A DNA stretch of 64,000 nucleotides from Halichondria panicea (GCF_963675165.1 NC_087379.1:2422201-2486200), one strand, 5' to 3'. Positions 1 to 13,555 are shown, numbered from the stretch's first letter. Numbers and translations: made by a program. The notes: generated from the letters alone by a model not told the origin.

Positions 1-77
1 CAGTGATGGACAGTACTGTATGATGAAAACTTGGATCAAAAGTAATTATAACCATTAAATTTTTCTCGTCTGTACAG

Positions 78-3000
78 AGTCCCAGTTGTCTGACCCCACT
101 GAGGTGCTGCCTTTGTTGCAAGTTTCTGAACTGAAGGAGCTGCGTAAACAACTCAACCTCCCCTCGTCAACAGGGGGTGGTCAGAAGGCGCAGATTATCG
201 AGGCTCTTTTCAAGCACGACAGAGAACACAAACCTTTATTTGGAAAGTCGCATTTCTTGGCATCTGTAGTGCAGCGGTGAGACAATTAGAGAAGCTCACT
301 ATATCATTACGATACTTCACAGTAGACTGGATGCTATAGGATCTACATGTACCAAATACCGTATAGCTAGAAATTTCTGCGGCCCAAAAATTCTGTGAAT
401 TCTGCGAATGAACGAGTAAACACAGAAATATTATCTGCAAAATTAATACTTATTAACCACGCATAATTTAACAGTTGAAGTTTAATTCGCAGAAATATCC
501 GCAGAAGGTCTTTTTACAGCTATTCGCACAATTTTTGGGCCACAGAAATTTCTAGTAGTGGGATAAAATTTAGCGAAGATATAAATTGACGATTTGACAG
601 AGACTGCATGTACATTGTACAATTTCTATATCTACAGAGCTAAGAAGAAGGTTGGCTGTTGTGTGAAGGTAGCTTCTCACCCTGTAGACGTGTTCTCCAA
701 GATCACTCTTCTCTTCTCTCTCACCAATGGCCGTTGGGGGGAAGAGGACAATGAACTCTCGCAAATTATGTGAGGGCGACTACTTATGAAGTATAATTGA
801 TTAGTGAACTGTAGCCCTACAAGTACAATTTTGTGTCCAAGCCTGATTCACCAAATTTCCCTTGCAAAGTTATCTGTAGAGTCTGACAATGTGGTAAACT
901 TTTAATAAGAAGTGCCCATATACACGTTGCTTTTCCCGGATGCTCCTTGTCCTCCACAGATTCAAACTGTTGCAAGTCAATATTGGGGCTCTGCGGTATC
1001 CTGATTATGAAGTGAGTGTGTCGCAATCTCTCTTTCCTACAGAGGAGAGCTTTCTTAAGTGAGTACTAGCTAGTTGTGATCTCTTACAGTATTGTTCTTA
1101 ATGAGGTGTTTCAGTAGCTACTGTACTAGCAGCTGTGTTCCAAGAGTTCAAGTCTAGGGCATTTAAGAAAATAATGTACTTATCGTAAGACCTCGATTTA
1201 AGGCGACCCACCAAATATGCGACACCCAGGAGCTTCAGCAATTTCTGACCTCTAAAAATAGCGACAGCTGCGTTAATGTCGCGTTCTATATAGAGGTAAA
1301 TGTAGCCACTCCCTAGCCTCGATTGTAGCCCACAGGAAAATCAGTGTTTTTAAGCGGCCTGAAATCAAGGCAAGTAGACTCTGTAAAGTTACCTCCAATT
1401 AGATGCGACCCTCTAAATATGCGACACCAGGACTCCAATATAATTTTTCAACCTCCAAAAGAAGCGACCTCTGGCTTCGTAATTATTAAAAAGTGTCGCT
1501 TTAAATCGAGGGAATTACTTTAGAGTTACACGTGTAAGGTTAGGTTATGGTTTGTTTCTTAGATTATGAGGCCACAACTGATGGTAACTACGTATGTCTA
1601 TTTGTTTTCTCAGCTACTACGGGGCGACCAAGGAGGAACAAGCTCTTGTGGAAGCCATTGACAATAAAGATAATGCAACTGTCAATTCAGCACTAGATAA
1701 AATCAGAAGCTCATTTTACAGTGAGCTGCATTCCGATGCAATCTGTACTACTTCTCTTCCGCCATTTTTGCTCATCTTCACGTCCTGCTGGCTGTATGCT
1801 ACCATGCTCTCAAAAATGGCCGAATATCTAGAGAAGAGTGGCGAGTATGAACGTGCCAATGAGGTGCTCGAGTGTCTCTTGTGTCAGGGGGTGGTCTGTC
1901 GTGGGTCGCGAGGGAGATGGTATGAGAGACTGGCACTCAACTGTGACTACCATCTTAAAAACAAAGAGAAGGTTGGTCCGTTTTCCTTAAGCCCTATATC
2001 GAGCTACTCTAGTAAAATCCGACCTGCTTTATGCCCATGTAACTCTTCATTTTGTGTGTCCACATGATCTGTACGTTACCTTCAATTAGAGTTAATTCCC
2101 TCTGTGCTACAGTAGTTGGAAGATCGAATTCTTTTTTCATGTACATTAGTCCTCTTTCTTTATGCAGTGTTTGGAGGTAATAAAGAGAGCATTGGATGAC
2201 CCTCACGTGAGACCAGCCAGAAGATTGTCCATGATTAAGAGAGCTCGGAAAGTGTGTGAGAATCTGTCCAGGAAACCAGTGAAGAAGAAAAGGGGCGGGG
2301 CTAAGAAAGCTGAGGAACACTCAAAGTTTAATTTAGCAGACTTCCCTGAAATGGAACTTACTGCAGCTCCTGAGGTACTACATGAAAAATTTTATTTTAT
2401 GGGCTAATTTTTACTGGTAATGAATTGACAGAGTTCTTCTTTCAATACAGATCACTATCAGTGGGTCTATACTGCGGACAAGTGTCAAACCAGTCTACCT
2501 GAGTAGCTCCACCACCCACACCCCTCACACCACCACCCCCTCACAACCGTGCACAGCTGTGACTGGTGTGGAGGGTTATGCCATCCACCATTACAGTGCC
2601 AGCGAGGGGTGGCCCTGTGCAGTTCATGGTGAGGGCTCTGTTTTCTCCACCATGTTCGGACTATTGATGTGGGAGATCCTGTTCACAGAGGGAATCGCTG
2701 ATGTATTTCGTACACCATACCAGGTGAGTCATAGTATTGCTGTTATTATTGTTTTCTGCAAATTACAAACCTTAATTATAATCAGTTCTCATAAATTTGA
2801 GTTCGTCTGATATGCCAGTACTCTTGGTCCATTATGCAGAGTGGACCGTTGGATCTTCGTAGCGACTGGTTCTACAAGAATCGAGCAAACATAATTGAGG
2901 ATCGTCTCACCTGGCTAAGAAGTACGTCTCTTGAGGTACGCAAAAATGATTGCTACATAATTACAGTACGCATATAGTCCAGGAGATTATTAGGTTGTTA

Positions 3001-5056
3001 AGCTGCGTGGTCCTATATACATGTAGTCCAGGATATTATTAGGCACACTCAGATCTCTGTGCTCTCATGTACCATCTGATGTACATGCAAGAGTTTGATC
3101 CATTTTTAACCAATGCCTGCAGGACATCGGTGGTGAGGTTGAGAGGTGCTGGAGTTGTAACCATGGTACCATGTGCGTGGCTGTTAGCTGGGAGCTCTTT
3201 GGCTCTGTGGAGGACGCTAAGGTGCTTTGAGTGCATATGCGTGCATAGGTATTAGAGTCTCATAAGATTGCATTCCTTACTACCTTATAACAAAGAGACC
3301 GCCACTAACTGTAGCCTGACTGTACATAATAGTACCTCATATAATATGCATGCATACATGCAGCTCTTTGAATACGCTGTGAGTAGCTGCGATGTCTCTC
3401 TCTGTCTCCTTAATTATAGTATTTTAGTTATTAACATGTCATAAGTATAATTATATCTTCTCCTGATAGAGTCTGGCTGTGTGCATGGGAGGGGGTCTGT
3501 TGGCTCGTGTGTGTGAGCTCTTTGCTAAAGACTTTGCCCACTCGTGTGGCGGGTTGCCGGACCTCACACTGTGGAACCCAGCAGAGACATCTTGCAAGGT
3601 GGAGAGTACTTACAGAGCGTTAATCTTTTCCAATATAAATATTATGTTTTCATGTTATGCTGAGAGGGTAATCTCTGGTTTATAGGTTTATAGTGCAGGT
3701 TTGAAGGTTAAAATTAATACCTTTCCTAGTCAACTTTCCCACAGTCGTACAACTTATACATTAACAACTATTACACAAGTAAGGTTTACAATTTCTAAAG
3801 GCAGTCACTATGGGTTTGATGCTGTTGTCTGGTTCTGTGATTGCCAGGATATGGGGCGTGTCCTCTCCCCAGTTTTGAAGCCTTGCCCCCCAATAGTGGT
3901 TCAGTCGCAAATGTCCTGTATGTGCACTTATTGACCTCCCCTTTCTCAGCACATTGTGATGCACTTGTGCTTGCACGTTCTCGGGTTTGTATATCGGTTT
4001 AACCAATTGATTGGCAGGTTTTGGTGTTCTTCGTAACAGACGGTCCATGAGCAATTCTTTCTCCAAAGGCTTTCCAAGGAAAATATAATTTTGCATTGTT
4101 ATCTCGGAAATTTGTGGTTGTGAACTGCCAAATCCTTGGACAAATCGATACAAAAATCCCGGGCTTGTGTCTTTAGGGGAAAATGGGTATTCATCAATAT
4201 CAATTGCCGTTTGCCATCGAGTTACGTTACCGTAGTGTTTGATGCAGTGCTGATAAGCTGCCACTTGAGTCCCACCAATGGTATATGGGTTGTGTGTGTG
4301 CCAGTCGATGTACGTTACGAAACCTTCCTTTATAAACACACTGAGTAATTGCTTTTGCGATTCATTTCCATGTACCCAAGCATCGTACACATACACATGC
4401 TCGACACCTGCATAGCGTAAGTATTGGAGCCATTGTACCATCTCCTTGGAGGTCAGTTGTGCCTTGTCATACTCGTAGATTCGTACAAGGAGGACAGCTG
4501 TGAGGAAGTAAGGTGCTTTAGGCATTTCCCGAGACAGCCAACTGCACACACTGCTGGTTTGTTTAGTGGATGCAATTTGTTGCTTGAGAGGTGTTTCTGG
4601 TGACGGCAGTCTTGTCCTTTGCTTTATTGTATTTGGAAGGCGACTGAAATTTACGTTTTGACTTTGCTTGTAGTTCTCAAAGTGTCCTCTTGTTGGCCTT
4701 CCTTCATGTTTATCTTGCTTATCTTGGAGAACAATGTGTGACTTTTTAATTCTCTCCTTTGTGTAAGTCACTTCTTGATTCCATTCTCCAATGCCTGCTT
4801 CTCTCACTAGCATCATAATAGTTACACTGGTACTACTAAAAATAAGAAGCAAAATAGCTATACATTTTCTTCTGGTCTTGGACGCTACATGTAAGATACC
4901 CATTTCTTATTTGTGCAAATTTAACTACTATGGATTGTGTTGCTTTCATCAACATTCTTGTGTGTGCCAATTTAGCTACTATGGATTGTGTTGATGAAAG
5001 CAACATTCCTGTGTGCTTTAACACCTGTATTCCCTCACACACGCACACGCACACGC

Positions 5057-5099
<43 letters not shown>

Positions 5100-5438
5100 C
5101 ATGCAGTTTGTGGAGGTGAAGGGCCCGGGTGACAGACTGTCTACTAAACAAGTGGTCTGGCTCTCCAGACTAGCCGGATGGGGCTGCTCCGTTGAAGTCT
5201 GTCATGTCAAAGGTACTCCTAGTTTACATTAATTTACTTCATTGCCTCCTTCTGGCCTGCTGCATGCATGAATGAATGCAGAACGCTAATTTTATTGACA
5301 CCTATTATCACACAATTTGAAACCATGCTTTTTAATTTAACTTTTTAATGCATGTACAGTTCTTACAATTGTATAATAGCTTATAACAATTGTGCTTTTT
5401 CTCCACATGCAGGTTCATCAAACAAGATCTTGGATTAA
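78..5438 (+). CDS. FAN1: FAN1 (Fanconi-associated nuclease 1), C-terminal part, multi-exon
   Basis: Structure-specific nuclease of interstrand crosslink repair, acting in the nucleus with FANCD2-FANCI. Eleven exons can be joined with consistent phase: 78-276, 638-769, 960-1058, 1614-1971, 2168-2374, 2451-2723, 2840-2935, 3123-3221, 3470-3598, 5107-5212, 5413-5438 (TAA). The first visible exon carries a SAP-like helix segment ([11 protein letters not shown]). The middle exons give the TPR-like part ([12 protein letters not shown]). The next gives the hallmark [20 protein letters not shown] block. The last exons give the VRR-NUC domain, with GGLPDL and [10 protein letters not shown] supplying the metal-binding Asp, Glu and Lys. 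The start and any UBZ finger lie upstream of the window. A separate gene sits antisense in the 1.5-kb intron 3599-5106. The gene ends 201 bp from the vinculin stop, tail to tail. All nuclease residues look intact. Exon ends are read by eye. Confidence 0.93.
357..562. mobile_element. Short inverted-repeat element in FAN1 intron
   Basis: About 200 bp bounded by inverted ends: ctagaaatttctgcggccc near 367 and its near complement gggccacagaaatttctag near 537-555. There is no coding capacity. It resembles the other cgtatag-type hairpin elements in the window (20115, 62868). It fills most of the intron between exons 78-276 and 638-769. Confidence 0.65.
1194..1511. mobile_element. MITE-like element in FAN1 intron
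   Basis: Ends are inverted: cctcgatttaaggcgac at the left and gtcgctttaaatcgagg at the right. The interior repeats the phrase aaatatgcgacacc twice, and no ORF is present. A related half element lies at 37325-37410. It occupies the intron 1059-1613. Confidence 0.65.
3761..4903 (-). CDS. Glycosyltransferase family 92 (DUF23)-like type II membrane protein, nested in a FAN1 intron
   Basis: A single open frame of 380 codons reads antisense inside a FAN1 intron. The N-terminus has basic residues then a hydrophobic stretch ([19 protein letters not shown]), a signal anchor typical of Golgi type II enzymes. A low-complexity stem of about 100 residues follows. The catalytic part has [18 protein letters not shown], an [20 protein letters not shown] segment, DIDEYPF as the DxD-like motif, and [11 protein letters not shown] near the end. 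This order is what I know of GT92/DUF23 proteins, which in animals add galactose to N- or O-glycans; the real acceptor cannot be told. It has no introns, unlike its host gene, so a retroposed origin is possible. No frameshift or stop is seen. Family call fairly sure, substrate unknown. Confidence 0.8.
   Translation of the reverse strand: MGILHVASKTRRKCIAILLLIFSSTSVTIMMLVREAGIGEWNQEVTYTKERIKKSHIVLQDKQDKHEGRPTRGHFENYKQSQNVNFSRLPNTIKQRTRLPSPETPLKQQIASTKQTSSVCSWLSREMPKAPYFLTAVLLVRIYEYDKAQLTSKEMVQWLQYLRYAGVEHVYVYDAWVHGNESQKQLLSVFIKEGFVTYIDWHTHNPYTIGGTQVAAYQHCIKHYGNVTRWQTAIDIDEYPFSPKDTSPGFLYRFVQGFGSSQPQISEITMQNYIFLGKPLEKELLMDRLLRRTPKPANQLVKPIYKPENVQAQVHHNVLRKGRSISAHTGHLRLNHYWGARLQNWGEDTPHILAITEPDNSIKPIVTAFRNCKPYLCNSC
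5036..5098. repeat. (CA)n microsatellite
   Basis: Alternating CA/CG then a pure CA tract, ending immediately before the acceptor (atgcag) of the FAN1 exon at 5107. It supplies the pyrimidine-rich context of that acceptor. Confidence 0.95.
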
Positions 5439-5639
5439 TTAACCATGCAATCATCAAAAAGAGAACTCGCTACATATACATGTAATAATTAACCATTGGA
5501 ACCTGGAACTAATTAATTCAAAAAAGTGAAAATCATGAGTCTATAACATATCAGCTTGAAATGTCTTGAGAATTTCTACAAAAATAGCAAAGCAACACTA
5601 ATATTAAATTGAAGTCATGTGAACAGTTTGGTTTTATCT

Positions 5640-8600
5640 CTAGCGTCTTTTGACCCACTGCAGACCAAGCTCCTCCCTCTTTGCAGGGGGTACACGAATG
5701 GTAGCGGCCTCTGTAGCGTAGAGGACCTCTGAGACGGCCCCCATCAGATTCTGAGCGTTGTTTGTGAGCATCTCGCTGGCTTCTTGGTCGGCCTCAGGGT
5801 CTGCATGTGGTGTGTGTGTGTGTGTGGGTATAGAGAGGAATGATTATAACACTGGCAGCAATAGGCTGGATTTCTTCGCTGCTATAACTAATAAGAATGC
5901 ACTCTCTAGGTTTCAACACGCCTATTATACCAAGAGCACATATATAAAAGAGAACCTGTAATTAAGGAGATCACACATCAGCGATGTTGTATGTGTACAG
6001 TATTTGTGTACAAGTATGGACTTTGATCTAGTCTTCCATAATTATGCTACATGGGGGGGGGGGGCTTAGTGTGAGTACTGACCGTTTCCTCCCTGTCTGG
6101 TTGCCTTGACGGTAGCTATGATCTTGAGCTGGGTAGCAATCATGGGGATCTTGTCCACCACTTGGAGAATCGACTATACAGAGAAACAGATTAAACACTA
6201 AGTCTTGTTTTCATTGTATTATATGAATTATGGGGAAAGATCAATTGCTGTATGCTGGAATTAAGTGCAGAGGAACACTTGTACACTACGTACTGCATTA
6301 TAATTAGTTAATTTGTCTATAGGAGACCAGAACACCTTAAAGTAAGACATAAATTGTCTGTAATAAAATATCTCACCCTCTTCATTCTCTTGTCAGTGCA
6401 AGCATCGGCAATCTTCTTTGCCATCTTTACGACCTCCTCACTCTCCTTGGCGATCATACGAGCTGTTTGAATGAGCTCCTTCTTGGAGTGTAACTCGCTA
6501 CCCTCACCACTGTGTGCAGGGGAGGGGCAAATAAAGGGGCCGTCAGTCTTTGAACAAAGTTGTTAATGCAAGCAATACAAAAGGCTATACAAACTGTAAA
6601 CTGTACAGGAATTAAGTATGTGACGGACTAGTTCAATGTATAGTTATCATACAAAGTTCAGCTGCATACATGTACCGAGAGTTGTGTAACGGACTATTCC
6701 TATTACAGTACAGTGAGGCCTGTTGCTAATTATTGCCTGGCAGGCAAATCATTTATTGACTTGTTTAACAATGGCGTTGCACTGACCTTGTGAACTTTGC
6801 CATCTCCATCATGAGTTTGGCCATCCTCCTGGCAGCGTCCACCATATGATTGCCCTCCCACTGTTTGGCATCCTTGTCCAGCTGGTGGGCCGCGTACTGG
6901 AGGGGAGGGGGGGGGGGTAATAATCAATGAGGCAATTGTCTCAAGTGTGAGAGCTAGTGTGTACAAGTGAAGGTGTCAGTGTACCGCACAATTGCGTAAC
7001 GTTAATTATATAGTACATAATTGTACAGTATGATAATGTGTACAAAAGCACTACGTTAGCTCACCCCAATGGGATTGTCCACCTGGTCAGGGGCCTCCTC
7101 CACGGGACTGGGGGGACGGGGCGGCACCGCTGGCTCAGCTGGTGGGGGAACGGGGTTGTTAGTTGTGAACTCTGAAATCACTAATAATGTCTCTACATTA
7201 CACTACTATAATAATATTATAATCAAAAATGACACAAAGTAGACAGCATGGTTTATAGGTGCTGTACGTTCTGCAACACGAGTACAAAATTGTAATTATG
7301 TGCAATCGTGTAAAGACAGGAATACAAGACTCAGACCATGTAATTGCTAAGTATATGTGAATGACACATTGTACAAGTGCATAAACTCTCACCCTCTGGC
7401 TCGGGTGATGGTGGGCGTGGCGGGGGTGGAGGGGGGTTGTACTGTGTGTCCACTACATCAAACACATCATGAACAGCGGACACAAGCTGGGAAGGGGGAG
7501 GGGCGGCAAATCAATCATGTACAAAAACATTCACCCTTTCACTAACTACCAAGACAAGTAGACTCCTACGCAATAATGAGGAGTGGAAGTAGGAGTGAGG
7601 ACTATAATTCTATTACGCATGCATGCAATCATAACTTGCATGTACACAGGAATGTACATGTAGCTATGTTCTGGCTACACCATGCATGTGCTCACATTGT
7701 CTGCCTTCATCTCAAAGGTCTCCTGTGCAGGTTGGCTGTGCTGGGAGATGGTTGCCCTGGCACTGGTTACCACGGGAGCAATGGCTAGGAGGGAAGAATG
7801 CATTGTAAAACCAAAGCATTGTAAAACCAAATGCAAACGGTAAAAGTGAGAAAGAAATACATTTTACATGCAGCTATAATTTCACGTATGTGCTCCTATA
7901 AGACATTAATTGATGATGAAACAATACAATGTGTTATGTATGATCATGTGTTCGTCATTAAATACGATAATTATGTATACTTTTCATCTAGCGTGTTTAG
8001 TGAGACAAGCAACTCACACTTGGTGACAGCGTCCATGCCCCTCTCTAAGCTGCTCTGAAACTCTGGATCCAGAGAGTTCTCTGCCTCGTTCTTGGTGATG
8101 GCCACCACTCTGTTGGCAGTGCGAGCAGCGCTGGCAATGTGGGCAAATGCCTGTTGAGGTTGTGACTGAGCACGAGTCAGTTCCTTGGCTTTGTTCAGGT
8201 CGTTCTTCAGCTGCTCCTCTGTGTATGGGGGGGGGGGGGAGGGAGGGGGGGTTAAGTGTATTCAGTTAAAAAGGTACCTCTAAAAATTACTTCAAGTAAT
8301 TACATTCAAAGGGGATCGAAAGTGTCACCTTTTCAAACTGGTAAATCCTTTGTGAGTGACATGTAAGTATCTACTGTATAGAGTATGGACACATCCATGT
8401 AATGGAAGGCATGGAATATGAGTGTATCCCTGTGTAGTGTGGCGTTAATTGGATACAAATTGAATAGTGTCTAGAGGTGCCACAAATACTATAATTAAAT
8501 ACTTCCTTGCACGCACACTGTGTGTGTGTGTGTGTGCGGGGTGTGAGTGTGTGTGCGGGGTGTGTGTGTGTGTGCGGGGTGTGTGTGTGTGTGCGGGGTG

Positions 8601-11600
8601 TGTGTGAACGTACCAGATGCAGCGATAAACATGACGGGGTCTACCCCGGAGTCCACCAGTTTGGTGAGCTTCTCCACCTGCCGCTGATAGTCCTCCTTCA
8701 CCAGCTGGTAGTGCTCTCGGGCTGCCTCACTGTCCGGGTTCTCAAACACTATCTTGGAGGCATGCATCACTTGAGGGGCTAGGGCCTTCACCTGCACACA
8801 ACCATATACACACACTTAAAACAGCTCAGCTTACAGTCATGAATAGCATTCAGGATGATATGTATGATCATATTAAATTGGGTCATTGTGCCAAGATCTC
8901 AATGACATTGTGTGGTATTATACCGTACAAAGTTTTTTCAAAAGCCTATATTATCACAACACACATATTGACCCCATAATGAAGACACACCCCAGACCAC
9001 ACCCTCTAACCTTCCTAGAGGTGGAGATAAGAGCATCGGCCAGCTTCCTGTCAGTAATCACCCCGGACTTGGCCAGGGCAGCTGCAGTGGCTGCCATTTT
9101 CTTAGAGTGGGCCTCAAAATCAGCCGACTTCTTCTGGTAGTTCTCCTCACGGTTAGCCGTGTCTGTGGGAGGGGGGGGGGTGTCAGAACAGGGACTATGG
9201 TTACAATGTAGGTGTGTATATATGTACAATAGTTGGAGGTCTGATGCACGTGTATAGGCTACAGCAATTCTAAGCATGGACACAAATACAGTCTCTAGCA
9301 GTTAGGGCATGCAGACCTCACAAACAGACTTGGCACATCTAAAAGAAACTTTCACAAGTCTACACATGACAAAGCACTCACGTTTGTAAAACAATACTGC
9401 TTTTACGCATACTGTATAAATTTCAAAAGGACCGCCTACTATACGTGTAGTAATGATACATTACTGATATCTCACCAAGAGAGGCTAGTGCAGCTGTGGT
9501 GAGGGCGTTAAGAGGCCCCAGGGGATCCTTGAAATCCTCCGTAACTTTCTTAGTGATCTCAAACTGAATCTCTCTCTCCAGCTGGTCCATCTTGGCACTG
9601 ATGAGGGCTCTCAGTTCCCGGGCACGCTCACTGTCGCCCTGGGGGGGGGGGGGGGGAGGGGTGCATACAGTCACACACTAAGAAGGTGATTTATTTAAGT
9701 CACAGTATACTACATGTTCAAAGGATACCTACATGTACGTAATGTGATTACAGATGTGCGTACATGTATACCTTAGGGCATTGTACAAATTGTATTAGTG
9801 TATTTATGGGCTTTTGACAACATTCCTAATTTACATTGTTGATCAATAATCTTCAGAAACTCTATTGATTTAGCAAAGCCATTGTATACGCTATTCAAGA
9901 TGCAAGCACCATCCTCTCTTCTCACCTGACCATTAGCCTGCAGTTCAGCCAGCTCCCTCATGAGAGTCTCAATCTCAGAGCAGATGGCCTCCACGACGGC
10001 CTTCTTCTCAGGAGAGAAGGTCTTGGCAATCCTCCTCGCATTACTCAGGACGGCTACTACTGCCTCCAAACTCTTCTTGTTTATCTCGGGATCTGTGCCT
10101 ACCAGATCAGACAGCACGTATTTATGAGTGTGCGCATATCAACACTGCGTTCACGAAAGTACACATTTAATTCGGACAGCGATCCTGTTTCTAAGCAGTA
10201 GGTCTGATTGCAAAATGATTGTCTCATTAGCCTCTCACTATATTGGCCGCCCACAGTCAATCATTAAATATTGTTGCCAAGTCTCAGCCATAATTACATA
10301 ATTATGTACTGTATCATCACACCCTTACCAGCCTGACTGAGTAGCTCCTTGGCCTGAAAGATTTTAGCGACGAATGTACCCGGCAAAATCCCACCAGGGA
10401 GTCCGCCCATACCACCCCCTGTTGCATTGGCCAACGCCCCCTCCTCCTCCGTGGGGGAGGTCAGCTGGAGCACTCGGATCATCTCCCTGATAGACTCCGT
10501 CATTGCCAGGACAATATAGTTTCTGGGATGGAGGGGATACAAAAGTACCATTATTATAATTACCGAGAAATAATAATTTACCACTCGGTAAAAATTTGTC
10601 TGGTTCAAATTTTCGTACAGCTCAAAAATGGTGATATAAAGTGTGAGCAGATTTCAAAATGATACGATATTTTCCCCGATCACCTACATTTTAATTGGCT
10701 GCTTACACTGTATGTAATTTCCAAGCTAGTAGTTAGAGGTGTGGTTATACTCACCTGTTTTCTTGTGCATCCGCGTCTCCCTTCTTGTTGGCCACCTTCA
10801 GGCTGACAAACGCCTTCATGGAGGACAAGAGGAGAGGCACAGCACGCTTTGTCTGAGAGAAGGGGGAGGGGTTCGAGAGAAACCACAAAAAATGTGTAAC
10901 ACACTTGCAAAAGCGCATAACATTGTACAGTACAGATACGCTTATGACAAAAACAACCATCCACATACAATCGTAGACATTAGACAACGACATAATCAGA
11001 ACACAACACTTTATTATTGACTACAGTAGCTAGGAGAGAAGTGGTTACCTGGTCGCTCTCTGCAGCGAGAATGTCCTTGTGAGAGACGTTGGTGAGATCT
11101 TCTGCTCGACCGTCCACCATCTTGGACATGCTCGCCATGCCTGGGGGGATGGGGGAGGGACATGTACATATCATATTTAGCAATACACAGGGTGGTTTTT
11201 TGAAAGAAATTATTATGGTTGCAAATCACTAATTACAGCACTCTCCGACACCTCTGTGACTGTCTATACAGTGGTCACCCTCCGACACCTCTGTGACTGT
11301 CTATAAAGTGGTCACCCTCCGACACCTCTGTGACTGTCTATAAAGTGGTCACCCTCTGACACCTCTGTGACTGTCTATAAAGTGGTCACCCTCCGACACC
11401 TCTGTGACTGTCTACAAAGTGGTCACCCTTGGGCAGACCAACTGAGGCTGCAATAAATGGATGGCCTGCTAACACATGTTGAAACCCATCTACGGAAACT
11501 TTGGAGTTTTAATGGCAGAGAGAAATGGCAGGGAGATGTGCCCAAACTGGTCGGTGGTGGTTGGTATATAGACCTAGCTTACTTCATAAAACTTTAAAGA

Positions 11601-13555
11601 GGCAAATATTAACTTTGTGTGTTGATTGTGATGAGGATTGAAATAGCCACCCTTCAAAAATTGATAGATTACATCACACACATCACACTTGGTGGTCAGT
11701 GTGCCAATGACAGATACAGGAAGTCACGTTACTCTCCGCATACATCTGATACACAGTATGCCTACGTACGTTCGATACTCTCTCTCTCTATTATATACGC
11801 TTGCTATTATAAATAAATGTATGCTCCCACACTTACCTGGGGCCAGGTTCTTGGTGAAGGTGGTGAGCTCTTCCATTGTCTGGACGACCTCTGCCACAGG
11901 GAGGTAGTCGATGATCTGCTTGCACGTCTTGACGATCTTCCTCACCTCCGATTGGTCGAACACGAGCAGCAACCCGGACACACCGGTCAGGATACCTGCA
12001 CAGGGAGAGGGAGTGAGTCTTGTCGGTTTATCCTAAGAGTCACACATGTATTTACACTACTACTGTAACTGAAATCACTGAATAACAAACAGAGACTGCA
12101 TAGTCAAGTATCTTAGTTTGAAGCGACATATATTACATGAACTAATTAATCTACTATTGAACTGTGTAGAGAGAAAAATAAAATAATTGATTCTCTACTG
12201 TGCATGTAGACTGTACATACCTCTTGCCCCATCGAGTAGCAGCATTCTGTTGGCCTTGAGTTCAGGCTGTTCCCTCAGCCCGGTGCTGGCCTCAATCAGA
12301 GTTTTGGTGGCCTGCTCCGTGGTTTCAAACGTCGGAGGCATGTCCTTCTTCAACTGCTCGTCCTTTGTTGTCTCCACCGTCTGCTTCCCAACCTAGGATG
12401 GAGGAGGGGGTGCAGAGTTCATGTACTGCTACAACAATTAGTAACAAATTTCCCCAAGCTGAAAATTCATCGTGAGTCCCCACAAGCTACACACTATATA
12501 CATGTACATGTGAACAACATTCAAATAATCCATACATGTAACATACATGTATGCTGCATGTAACCTGTACACTGTAGAGATAATTATATCCCATAAAATG
12601 TCTTTGTTTATGTTTATGCTTTTAAATATGTTTAATTCTCCCAAAGCTTCTCCTATCTAGAGCAAAGATTGCAAATCTTACCATGACAAGATTCGTGACG
12701 GCTGCTCCCACGGCCATCACTGGCGGTCCAAGATCCGGCACAATGCGTCCATTCTCTGCCTCCTCGTGCAAAATCACCAGCTGTGACACCTGTGGAATGT
12801 GTGTGGGTGTGGAACAATGACGATATCTTCAAGATCAAAGATCAGACATTCTATGTATTGTACATCCTGTGCTTATATTCAGCACAAGGATGCATGGCTT
12901 TGTCTAGTCTAAGAGGCTTCGTCTGTGACCATGGCATTCTCAGCATTACTGTACTCCTCAAAAGCAAAACAATCTATAAGCATACACACTTGGCCGCTAA
13001 CACCTTCAACATTGTCTAGTGATTGCCAAAATAAGTTAAATCTTAGTGTTGAAACATAATATCGTCGGCTTACATTCCTAACCATATATGGTATTAACTA
13101 GCTCTTGTATTTAGCATTCCTCGGTAATTAGCATGTGGGGACACAAGACCACAAAAGATTGCCCCCACTTTTTCTTCTTTCACATGACGAGAAATATTGC
13201 AGGGAAATCTCTAGTTACCATGGAACACCAAGTACAAAAACTTATTTTATTGACGTACGTGCGTACAGATCGTAGCTAGTGTATCAATATGTAAAAAGAG
13301 CCCGTAGTAAATTTAATAAAATAACAACACGTTATCTGCTATAAAAATGCAGAATTACAAGTCAACCATACACCTGCATGTGTATGTATGCATGCATATG
13401 TAAGCATCCTTTTACTAGCTAGCTAGATATTGTATCCATGGTCTAGCTAGCAGGCTCTAGATTTCTTTCACTAGGTTGCTTACTTGAGCAGCCACTGGGT
13501 CTAGAATAGACTGTATTGTGTTGGTGTGGAACTTGAACACTGGTAGGCCTGGCAT
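5640..13555 (-). CDS. VCL: Vinculin, complete 19-exon gene
   Basis: Actin-binding scaffold of cell-matrix and cell-cell adhesions. Exons (high to low): 13555-13484, 12789-12682, 12392-12221, 11995-11837, 11140-11049, 10852-10755, 10522-10329, 10092-9926, 9638-9476, 9162-9011, 8791-8614, 8218-8018, 7784-7696, 7486-7393, 7171-7065, 6896-6787, 6509-6377, 6173-6083, 5800-5640. They sum to 2541 nt, every junction keeps phase, and the stop is TAG: 846 aa. The head starts [20 protein letters not shown], and KKDMPP and [10 protein letters not shown] follow as in vertebrate vinculin head D1. A proline hinge at about 630-680 ([14 protein letters not shown]) separates the tail, which ends LQWVKRR. The hinge separates it from alpha-catenin. 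Vertebrate vinculin is 1066 aa with three internal repeats of about 110 residues; only one such unit is found here (about 280-400). Many acceptors have C-only pyrimidine tracts. Confidence 0.95.
8518..8605. repeat. GT-rich microsatellite with GCGGGG interruptions
   Basis: Repeated gtgtgtgtgtgcggggt units in the vinculin intron just below exon 8614-8791. It lies beside that exon's donor. Confidence 0.9.
11243..11428. repeat. 37-bp minisatellite, five tandem copies, in a vinculin intron
   Basis: Five near-identical copies of a 37-bp unit containing ctccgacacctctgtgactg and tggtcacc. They differ by only a few substitutions (atacag, ataaag, acaaag; one tccg to tctg). The array lies in the intron between exons 11049-11140 and 11837-11995. 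Copies are directly adjacent with no spacers, so it is not CRISPR. Confidence 0.95.

Noticed and set aside
4836-5102. Antisense frame of Cys-Val repeats
   Set aside because: It is the (CA)n microsatellite read as protein.
11243-11428. Regular repeat array that could suggest CRISPR
   Set aside because: Units abut with no spacers and lie in an animal intron: a minisatellite.
5640-13555. Alpha-catenin instead of vinculin
   Set aside because: The proline-rich hinge, the KKDMPP head block and the tail sequence fit vinculin; alpha-catenin lacks the hinge.
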